In this document: piece after piece, positions 55,565-64,000 of the stretch
Position numbering within the stretch: the stretch's first letter is position 1
Layout of the letters: every line of letters starts with the position of its first letter
From: Channallabes apus
Taxonomy: Eukaryota; Chordata; Actinopteri; Siluriformes; Clariidae
Length of the DNA: 64,000 nt
NCBI GenBank assembly: GCA_030522415.1
Contig: CM060113.1
Location: forward strand, 16,387,651-16,451,650
Direction: 5' to 3'
Made by a program: the position numbers and the translations under genes
Notes under the pieces: generated by a model
Database searches by the model: none
What the model was told of the DNA's origin: nothing
The model's input: only the letters and a program-made list of their open reading frames with translations

Positions 55565-57329
55565 TACAACAATGTGAAAAACTGTCTGCCATTATGAGCA
55601 GTATTCAAGTCGAACTTGGACGGAATTTCTAGAGAATGAATCAATGCATAGAACAATTGACATTTACAGATGTCTTCAAGCACAGTACAGTCACGAGACT
55701 CTTAGCTGCAGTAAAATGTTTGAATTGTGCAAATGTTGTATATAGAGTGTACACATGCACACATTAGATATACAGTACATATATACAGACATACAGTAGA
55801 TGGATAGATACAGTATATAGATATTGATAGCCATATAAATAAGAAAAACATAAGAAAAGCATCTCAGCATGCAGAGGAACATCGGACCTTGAGGAGAACT
55901 GGCCATTTTGTAGAGCCCATTGGATTCCACTCCTGTCATCCATGAATAGTCTAAAGCTATCATTAGCACAGTGATCAAAACTGGAACATTAAACATAAAA
56001 AAATAATAAAAATAATTTTCAAGGTTTTCATTGTTCAGTTTGTGTGACTTTGTGCCCATGATAGGCCTCACATTCCTTTGACAGGGGTGGAACCTGAAGT
56101 GCCCCTCTGTTGTTGAGTTTATCCACCTCATGGTTTGATGTATGTTCTGTTATTATTCTCTGCTTATTATGATTGAGTGCTTATTTAAATTACTACACAC
56201 TTTCTGTTAGCTCACCTCAATCTGGCTTTGTCTGCTAACAGGATGTTTTTTTTTCGACTAATCAGTGTAAAGTCTAGACTGTTGCAAGTGAAATTTATAG
56301 GAAATATATATTTAATAGATATATACATTTATAGTGGCTCTGGAATAAATGTAAACCGTGGATCCATTTTTTGTTGTCCTGCTGTGCTAATTTGAGGTGC
56401 TGATCCATCACTCTGCTCATAACATAATGATCTAATGCCATTTACATACACATGGGGTGCAGGACTGGTGAAGCTGGGCCTGATTGCCCTCTTTTTAACA
56501 CCCCTACTGAGCTCAGCTGGTGGCAAGAGCATAACAGAGCTTATCACCATGATAAAAAACAGCTGCCCTTGCTGAGTGACGGAAAAAGATGGGGCAGAAA
56601 AAAAGAGAGAAATTAAAAGCTTGATGACAGCCAAAGAGTTTATCTGCTGTGCCCTTGCTACATTCCCACTCTAACCTCTCAAAAGACTCTTTCCTGTTTT
56701 CCTTTTAAGGTGATGCTCACAAGAGCAGCATCTACATTCAGCTCTTTTTATTTCTAGCTCACTCAGCCTTGCCACTTCATTTTCAAGTCTATGAAAGCCG
56801 AGTGCCAGTGACTGTTGGTATAACTGTTCAAAAGGATGAAATTAATTAAATTTCCATACAAGAGCAGATATCTAAAAAACAAGTCACGGTGTTTGTTTAA
56901 AGTTTTTCTGAGCTTGTCATTATTCTTGGGATTCGCTCCAGCTCTATATAAAAGTGACAAATAATACAATGTAACAAATCAAGTGTTAGTTATCTGCCAA
57001 ATAACCAGGAGGCAGAATTATTGTTCAAGTCAACCAAATGTAAAGGATTTATTGTTATCGTTATAACTAAGACAATTCCTGCAACAATATACTGACAGTA
57101 TTCTAGATTTGGGTTAAAATTTTATATTTAATATCAATAATTGATGAGTAACAGTGTATATGTGCTATCTGCTGGCATTATAAGTGGTCCCTGACAACCC
57201 TGCACACAGAATAGAAAGTCAGACATGGATGTTTTGAGTGCTAAATTGATACAGATAATAGTGATATAACTGATGCAGTGAGTAGCAACGCATTTCTTAA
57301 ATAAATGTCAGAAGACATATCCTGTGGTC
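55565..57329. other. No gene recognised
   Basis: Contains several TACAGTA words around 55770-55816. Frames at 55691 and 56329 (minus) lack splice context or similarity that I recognise. Confidence 0.4.
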
Positions 57330-58240
57330 ATTGCAAAAGATGTTACTCTGTTTCTCAAGAGCCAAATTATTGGTCTGCATCAAGAAGAAAAAAAACTTGA
57401 TTGCTGAGCAGATTGCTGAAACTACTAAAATGAGCTAAGAATTGTAAAATGCATTATTAACACCTTGATTGATAGTGATAGAAAAACATCCTGAGTGTGA
57501 TGGGAGATCACTTAAACTTAGTGAGATCAAATAGTTAAAAAACAACAGCAGAACTCATTACTATGCTTAATGATGAAGGTTAGACCATTTCCACACACAC
57601 AAACTTAAAGGATTGGGACTAAACAGCTGTGCAGGATTAAAGAAAAGCAATTATGGATGGGGCTAATTTGGAGAAGAAGGTCTAGGTTTTTAGGGAGCAT
57701 AACGAATTGATTGTGGAGCATTGGGAAAGGATCATGCGGTCTGGTCTGATGAGTCCAGAGTTTACTCCACCCATCGTGGCTAGTGCCAATACAAGCTGGG
57801 GGGCGGGGTAATGTTATTTGCTCAAAAAAATAAATGAGGTCAGCTGACTACCTTAATATATTCAATGACCATATTTTTCTCATCAATTATTTTTTTCTTC
57901 CCTGATAGCATGATCATATTGCAAGCTAACAAAGCCAGAATTAATTGGCCTCAAACTGTGAAGGAGTGGTTCAGTGAACATGCAACATTTGCATGCACAG
58001 AGTTCAGCACAGAGTCCAGGCATCAACCCCATTGAGATTCTCTGGGATGTACTGGAAAAAGCTTTACAGTATGCAATAGTATGACTGTCCCATCATAAAT
58101 ACAACATCTTGGAGAGAAATTAATGTGACACTTGACTGACATAAATTTTGTGACACTGCTTGCCAAAATGTTGCCACAGCCATAATCAAAATAAAGGAGG
58201 TCCAGAAAATATTTAAATGAATGACTTTTTATTGGCTGGG
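57330..58240 (+). mobile_element. Decayed Tc1-like transposase relic
   Basis: Plus-strand remnants appear in order. 'aagccaaattattggtctgcatcaag' and 'attgctgagcagattgctgaaactactaaa' are the first helix-turn-helix. 'gcggtctggtctgatgagtccagagt' reads VWSDESRV, the first Asp block. 'agtccaggcatcaaccccattgagattctctggga' reads SPGINPIEILWD, the Glu block. 'ttgccaaaatgttgccacagccataatcaaa...ggagg' is the C-terminus. Frames are broken many times. Confidence 0.6.
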
Positions 58241-58279
58241 GAATCTATTTGACTTTAGTTGCCAATTGACCAAAAGAAA

Positions 58280-58985
58280 TGCCATAGTACCTCCTCTTTC
58301 TTTGTGTTTCTTGCATGTTTTTGTGCTATAATGTAATAAAAATCATCTGATCATAGCGAGTCTATGTATTTGGCAAAAACAACCTCAGATGACTAACATA
58401 TAACTTTTTTTGGTACTGGGCATTAATGCCAAACAAATCCACAGTGGTCTTTTCTGCCCAAGGCTTATGGTTTGTTCAGGTGCAGTGTGGACCTCAGTCA
58501 TGTAGATGTCTCTTGACTCTTGGCTTTTTTTTGTATTTCTCTGAGCATTGCACAGTCATGCACTTTGGTGTAAATGTCTTGAGACATCGACTCCTGGAAA
58601 GGTTGGCAACTGTCTTGAAAGTTTTTAACTTGTAAATAATCTTTTTCACTGTAGAACATTGAACTGCAACTTGTTTGAACAGTTGTTTCGCTAAGACCAT
58701 AGCTTTTGTCTTTCCTTTACAGCATTGTGTTAACACACACCTAAATGCTCCAAACCAGCAAACTGCCAAAACTTCTGCATTTTACAAAGGTCTGCACATG
58801 TGTTGATGATTAATAAATCAAGGGTTGATGATTAGCAGGAGCTGGCTACAAATGATTCTCTAAAAATCCTGTGGAAGCAGAAAGAGATTACTTAGTATTG
58901 CCAGCATTTTTCCGTTTATTTTTGAAATAACAATCTCATATAGGAAAAAGTAATATGTTGTTGTCCATCTGAGGCTGCCCAAGTA
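58280..58985 (-). mobile_element. Decayed Tc1-like element, N-terminal half retained
   Basis: The left end carries 'taataaaaatcatctgatcatag...caacctcagatg' and the right end its mirrored form near 58940-58980. The minus-strand frame 58769-58494 resembles a Tc1 helix-turn-helix region (KAMVLAKQLFKQVAVQCSTV, TFKTVANLSRS), followed by a decayed second domain. The catalytic part is deleted. Same family as 9442-10166 and 32245-33800. Confidence 0.6.
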
Positions 58986-59388
58986 AAAAAAAAGTATGCT
59001 AAGTATATTAAATCCTAGCATGCCAAAGCATACTTAAATGTACTTGCTCCAGACTAATGACTAGTATACTTGAAGTTTGCTATTTTGGAACAACTAATTT
59101 TGTACTAAGTGTATTTAAGTTGTAATTAAATTGTACAAAAGCACAATTTTAAGTGTATTAAGTATACTTTTGTGTGCTAAAGTGGAACAACTTCAAGTAT
59201 ACTTTAGTACACTTAAAGTATACGGCTGTGTGTGTACTAACGTACATACCTGACAGTAATTAATGCAATTTAAGTATATATTTAATGTATTATAAGTACA
59301 TTACAGCTATTTTTACTGTATTACAAATACATGATTAATATACTATGAGTATATTCTTATTGCAGCAGTAGCATGCTGTTATACTTCT
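58986..59388. repeat. AGTATACTTAAGTACA-rich repeat
   Basis: Many inverted short words ('aagtatactt', 'agtacactt', 'taagtatac') in about 400 bp. Similar AT-rich sequence resumes after 61332, so this is probably one repeat into which the element at 59389-61332 inserted. Class unknown. Confidence 0.4.
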
Positions 59389-61332
59389 GGGCCCGGTTTC
59401 TCGAAAGCTTCTTATCTCTAAGTAGTTCTTAAGTCGTACCTTAACCTCTCTCTTAACTTTATGGCGCATTTCTCGAAACGTTCTTACGCTAAGTATCTCT
59501 TAGCTAAGTCAGACGTTCGTAAGGTTGGTCTGGACCAACCTTAACTCATACTTAGCGTAGTTTCAGCTCAAGACACTAGTCGCCGCCACTGAGCAGCAGT
59601 CTTTATAAATCAGCGGTGTATGCAAACACATTATGGCACGTTATCAAAGTCGTATTAATGATGGAATATACTGTAGACCTGTTTAAGAATATTATTTTAT
59701 TTGATATCAGAACTAATAGAGTGACTTTTAATTAGCCTATTTCATAATGTGACTAATGCATTAAAATTGCCAATCACAATTAATATTAAACAGGTGGCGA
59801 ACAATTAGGCAGCGATACAGCGTGGTGTTGTGTTAAACTGAAGACAGCGCCGTCCGTGGAGCCGTGTGGGTCATGTACATGTTTCCTTTAGACAAAACTT
59901 CAGCCCTTTTCATATTTTCCCCGTGCTCGTTATTAAAAAATATATAAAATAAACGTTTTGCCTTTCAAGGCAACAGATTATGGAGCTTCTTGAGCTGCTC
60001 AGACCTGCGCGTGCCAGACCAACGCGTCGTACTTACTGTACTTACTGTACTTACTGTACTGTACACTCCCCGTCCCGATGTCCAGCTGCTCGCTGCTTTT
60101 TGTTTAAAATATGTTTCATTGCTCATTAGCCATTATCCATGACTTTATGGGTTTTTCTTTTGACACGTTTTATTTTTATGAAATTTGATTTAGTTAAATG
60201 AGAAAATAACCTTGGGAGTTTCAAACCCCGCATCCATTCATGTTTCTGTGTGATTGTAATGTTTAATACCCCTACAGTATTCACTCATGCGGTTTGACTC
60301 GCTGTGAGATGCGGTGTGTTATACCCCTATCTCACCTGCACGGGCTCGCGCTGTGGCCGTAGGCTTGATCATGATTCACCCCGAGTTTTTGCGCTGTGGT
60401 TACGTTTCCATCTTTCCGCGTGAAAAATTCAACGTTAAATTTTTTGCTGGGCCTCGCGGAAGCTTGCAGACTTTGTAGAACGTCGCGGAACGTTAAAGGA
60501 ACGTCGTGGGCAATCGCGGCAGCTCACGGAGATGAGTCAGGCCACACAGGTGAGAGAGGGGTATTAGGCACCACACAGGTGAGAGAGGGGTATTAGGCAC
60601 CGTGATTTGCCTCGAGTGACCGGCGCCCGACGGTCCGCGAAGATCTGCCAGGTCCGCGAGCTTCCACATGTTTATTTTTTTTGCGTGGTAAAATGGAAAC
60701 GTAATAACAGCACCAAAACTCGCGCCGAATCATAATGAACCGCACTTACGGCCCCGCGTAGGTGAGATAGCGGTATTAAACCTCCTCTCTGTCATCTCAT
60801 CGTATTCATTCCATAAGTGCGCTATACAACACCAACAACTGACACTTCACATTGTTTCTGAAGCTGGTGAAGTGTGTTATCAGCTGTTTGTCCATCAACT
60901 ATGATTGTAAAACCCCGTTCGTTTCACGGCCACATGTTACATGAAAATATTATATATTATATTATTATATTAATTAATATTAATTTATATATTTGTCTAT
61001 TATGGCATGTTATTGTTAAGTTAACACATGTCGAAATAAACGCTATTAAAAGAATTTAGTGCAATGTTTAATTTGCATAGAAAGTGCCGTCTTTCTTAAC
61101 ACTGTCATGCAAAAGGAGTGAAAAATCGATTCCAGAGCCACCGATGTCCGCTAATTCAGGACCTTCACTGTAGACAGCGCCGCGTAACGTCGGACGTAAG
61201 AGGCAGCGACTTAAGAAGACTCCTAAGAGACAGTTCGAGAAATACACTTAGAAAAGTTATCACTTAACGTAAGATATATCTTAAGAGTCTTCTTAGCGCG
61301 CGAATAGTGTGCGTTATCGAGAAACCGGGCCC
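59389..61332. mobile_element. DNA transposon-like unit with GGGCCCGGTTTCTCGA ends, 1.94 kb
   Basis: The left end GGGCCCGGTTTCTCGAAA and the right end inverse (GGGCCCGGTTTCTCGATA) are inverted. About 90-110 bp inside each end a second TTTCTCGAA word occurs in the same relative orientation, giving an IR/DR-like layout. The ends are rich in CTTAAG/CTTACG words. No convincing transposase frame, so non-autonomous. No clear target duplication was found (left flank ttct, right flank tggt). A PIF/Harbinger-like affinity is only a guess from the end sequence. Confidence 0.6.
60322..60775. mobile_element. Palindromic MITE (454 bp) flanked by TTA
   Basis: The left TACCCCTATCTCACC and right GGTGAGATAGCGGTA ends are inverted and flanked by tta (60319-60321 and 60776-60778), as expected of PIF/Harbinger-type MITEs. 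The two halves are long imperfect inverted repeats ('ttacgtttccatctttccgcg' against 'cgtggtaaaatggaaacgtaa'). A 29-bp unit containing an internal copy of the terminal motif is duplicated at about 60541-60600. Confidence 0.75.
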
Positions 61333-61427
61333 TGGTCAATTACAAATACTCATAAAGTACACTTTGTGGTTAATAGAAATATACTTTATTGTATCATACA
61401 GTACACACAACCTTCTATAATACTGTA

Positions 61428-61717
61428 GCGTTTTTCGACGCTAGCAGGGAACTTGGAGGACGAGTGAGTTTGGTGGCTACCCAATGTAATGACTGGGAGT
61501 AGTTTACACACACACACACACACACACACATTCAGCTATTAGCTAGAACTGGAGAACGGTAGCAGAATGCAGCACACACACACACAGAGATAACACACAT
61601 GTACACATACTCAAACTTGGCCGAAGCCACTAACCTAAATACACGTCCCAAACAGGGTGAACACAAAAAGAACACCTCCCGCAAGGCACGACGGTCACAA
61701 GCCGCCGCCGCGCCCAC
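61428..61717. mobile_element. 290-bp insertion, probable small solo LTR or SINE-like unit
   Basis: The 9-bp word aatactgta flanks it (61419-61427 and 61718-61726). Alternatively the unit runs TGTAGCG...CCCACA (61424-61718) with a 4-bp atac duplication, which fits a solo LTR (TG...CA). It contains (CA)n at 61506-61530 and a GC-rich end (gccgccgccgcgccc). Confidence 0.5.
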
Positions 61718-62648
61718 AATACTGTATTGCAAATGTGTTACCAGTACATTAAGTGTTTAGGATAATTTATAAATGCTAAATGTATTTTCTACACTATAAC
61801 ATGTTTTTGAAAAGCATTACATCAGTAATTATGAGGCAGATTTTATTAATGAGTTCAACAGATTTAATTTGCACAAGGTTACAAAAAAGCACTACTATAG
61901 TTTATTTGTGCTCAACAAAAGTCAGGTTGTCTCACAAACACACAAACTAAAATATAAACTGGTGTGTGAACACAGACAGACATTAGTATTAGAATCTACA
62001 GGTACAGTATTAGTTTAAACCTGGTGTGTTGATTCTGTTACACAGAGACTGAAAACAGGCCGAGAGCTACAGAGCCACACTGTAAAAAATTAATCATGAG
62101 GCTTGTAATTTTCATTAAAAAAATTGATGTAATAATTAAAAATAATGTGCACATTTCATTTTAAAAAATGGTTTTCTTTGTTTTTTTATAATATATTGAG
62201 AACATTTCACTAATAAAATTAAGAAATAAATTTTACCTATTTTTTTAAAGGAAATTAGTGCAATTTTTAGGGTTAATTTGAGGAACCATTTAGTCAAAAA
62301 ATTTGTGGAAAAAGGCTTCATATTTATTTTAAGAGAATTGGCTCAATTATCCGGGTTTTATTAAGTCACCTTCATTTGAATCTCAACAACAGCAGCAGAG
62401 ATCAGACGCCATTTTGAAGGAACAGACGAACAGTGTAAAAGGTTAAGAAGTAAGTTAAGCCCCTTACTAATTTTTATACTTTATTTTGATTTCTTAAATA
62501 AGCTCCTTTGTTGCATTAGTGTCAGCAATATAAATGAAATAAATTAAACATTGTGAAAATTTCTGAAAACATCCTGTCCGCCAGTAGCAGACTTGAGTTT
62601 GTTGTTGTGTCTCCACAGTTCACTGGAACAGGTTTTGGGGAGTGCGCC

Positions 62649-62867
62649 TACAGTATGCGGTTTCTCGCGGTGGCCGTAAGTACGGTTCATTATGATTCAC
62701 GGAGAGTTTTTGGCGCTGTGAGTACGTTTCCATCTTTCCGCGCCAGTCTTCGCGAAAGCTTGCGGACCTTACAGAACTTCGTGGAGCTCCAGCGGAACGT
62801 CGGCGGGCAATCGCGCTGACTCACGGTGCCTGACACCACATCTGAGTCAAACCGCATAGGGGAAATA
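62649..62867. mobile_element. Second copy of the palindromic MITE family
   Basis: Ends 'tatgcggttt' and 'aaaccgcata' are inverted. The interior matches 60340-60520: 'gtaagtacggttcattatgattcac', 'gtacgtttccatctttccgcg', 'gaaagcttgcggacc' and 'gcgggcaatcgcg'. The long open frame across it is not coding. Confidence 0.65.
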
Positions 62868-62877
62868 GGGTTTTATT

Positions 62878-62921
62878 AAGTCGCTCTGGATAAGAACATC
62901 TGCCAAATGCACATGTAAATA
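62878..62921 (+). mobile_element. L2/V-SINE 3' tail fragment
   Basis: 'aagtcgctctggataagaacatctgccaaatgcacatgtaaat' is the conserved tail of fish L2 LINEs and V-SINEs. Confidence 0.6.
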
Positions 62922-63304
62922 GGGTAATGTTACAAAGATATGAACCTAGAAATGGTTTACTGTACAAGTTCTCTCAGGTTTTAGTACAGAATGTGACTAT
63001 ACCCACAAGAAAAGATGCTAGCATATAATGCTAAACAGTAACAATAGAAATTGTCAGTTACAAACTGTTTTACAAATTGTTTTACAGATCTTAAATCTGC
63101 TGTAAATGTTATATACACTATTTTACACAGTGTTTAATATTTTAATACCAGTGAAACATGAAATAAAAGCATGTTTAACACCAAAATGCATTATGTATTC
63201 ATTTCATTATAAAATGTTTTTTATATTATTAAGTAATTTTCCTTAATACATATGAGTACCTTTTGTTATCTGCTTAAACTAAAAAAGATTATTCCACTAA
63301 TAAT

Positions 63305-63495
63305 CTTAAAATCATCATGTATCTGGCTAAATAATTTAGGATATTTTACATGATTTATTTTAAGTAGATTCTGCTAGGGGAAAAAATCAAGCAGTAAATA
63401 CTTAAAAATAATATGTGTCTGGCCAAATAATTTAGGATTTTTTACATGATTTATTCAAGTAAATTCCACTAAAAAAAATCAAGCCTTAAAAACTG
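63305..63495. repeat. Tandem duplication, about 97-bp unit, 2 copies
   Basis: 'atctggctaaataatttagg' at 63321 and 'gtctggccaaataatttagg' at 63418 anchor two units that also share 'tacatgatttatt' and 'aaaatcaag'. Confidence 0.8.
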
Positions 63496-63739
63496 CTTAA
63501 AAATATTACGTGCAATTTTGTTACCATATTTTTTTAAAGTAGATAGCACATAAGATTTTTTACAGTGCATTATACCACAAGCAAAGTACATAACACATTA
63601 ACAACAACACATTAGACAATACAAACTATAGATTAAAGTATGTACTTAATTTAAAACCGTTACATTTACCTTATGCCGATGAAAATAAAATAATAACGAT
63701 ACGAACTAACGCAGCTTCAGCCGTTAATTCAAACTAGAA

Positions 63740-64000
63740 GTGGAGAACTGGGGAGCCAATCAGAGAACGGACAGTCCGAATCTGCCCGCCTCCAGCCTCT
63801 GATTGGCTGGTGGGGCGCTGTCTAGTCTCCGGTTGGCTGGAATAGTCGAAAAGTTTACAACCCTGCTGCAGTTTGTGTGTCGCTTTATGACAGTGAGCGA
63901 AAGAAGAGTGAGGAGTAAAAACATAAATTACCTTGAACGGCAAAAGTGATTTTGAGCGCGCAGGAACGAGTTTGAGATCACGTGCGCGAGGGAGAGATTC
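63740..64000. promoter_or_regulatory. CCAAT-box promoter-like, CpG-richer edge
   Basis: CCAAT at 63756-63760, ATTGG at 63802-63806 and a weaker GTTGG at 63832-63836 lie about 30-45 bp apart, a spacing typical of NF-Y arrays. An E-box CACGTG is at 63979-63984. CpG dinucleotides become frequent compared with the rest of the window. I infer the start of a housekeeping-type promoter whose gene lies beyond the right edge. No TATA box or coding sequence is seen. Confidence 0.4.

Larger units (their letters stand above)
62078..63567. mobile_element. Putative non-autonomous element with CACTGTAAAAAAT ends
   Basis: 13-bp inverted termini CACTGTAAAAAAT at 62078-62090 and its exact inverse at 63555-63567. 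Such ends are common in fish non-autonomous DNA elements. No target duplication recognised and no transposase. It encloses a palindromic MITE relative at about 62649-62867. Confidence 0.45.

Noticed and set aside
59380..61340. Target duplication of the GGGCCCGG element
   Set aside because: Flanks ttct and tggt do not match for 2, 3 or 8 bp; left undetermined rather than forced.
62553..62819. 88-codon frame rich in R, F and S
   Set aside because: Lies over the palindromic MITE; composition comes from the repeat.

Overview
This window looks like AT-rich intergenic or intronic DNA from a ray-finned (teleost) fish. It carries many Tc1/mariner families, hAT-type MITEs, L2- and RTE-like LINE 3' ends, a sushi-type Ty3/Gypsy chromovirus and long CA/GA/GATA microsatellites. 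A catfish-like or other Tc1-rich teleost is plausible, but I cannot fix the species. There are no bacterial operons, no CRISPR, and no tRNA or rRNA genes that I could recognise. Almost all intact coding capacity belongs to mobile elements. The only host-gene signals are one good terminal exon (8872-9351 +, unrecognised protein), one weak candidate exon (37505-37578 +) and a CCAAT-box, CpG-rich promoter-like stretch at the right edge (63740-64000).

Layout. 1-8 kb: a 5'-truncated RTE-like LINE with a 14-bp target duplication, a minus-strand L2 LINE 3' half, and Tc1/mariner relics. 8-13 kb: a dispersed repeat with a 13-bp target duplication, the terminal host exon, a Tc1 relic and a 966-bp solo LTR. 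14-25 kb: three copies of one Sleeping Beauty-like Tc1 family (one intact, one deleted, one carrying a LINE insertion and a catalytic D-to-N change), a second Tc1 family with ruined catalytic residues, and a decayed Tc1 with a hAT MITE nested in it. 25-44 kb: mostly single-copy AT-rich DNA with relics, a perfect 33-bp hairpin, a TAAT-dense possible regulatory stretch, a hAT element with 8-bp duplications and long microsatellites. 44.6-49.8 kb: a complete Ty3/Gypsy element with LTRs that look identical, intact gag and pol, a self-priming primer-binding site and a -1 frameshift signal. 50-59 kb: nested repeats and Tc1 relics. 59-63.6 kb: terminal-inverted-repeat elements with palindromic MITEs inside them.

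How the parts relate. The window is a layered record of transposition, and target duplications and interruptions order many of the events. The strongest unexplained genome-scale signal is the heptamer TACWGTA, which I counted about 70 times. In several places an otherwise identical repeat unit lacks it and has only TA. That is the expected excision scar of Sleeping Beauty-like Tc1 elements whose ends read CAG...CTG, and one such element with an intact transposase sits in this window at 16825-18444.
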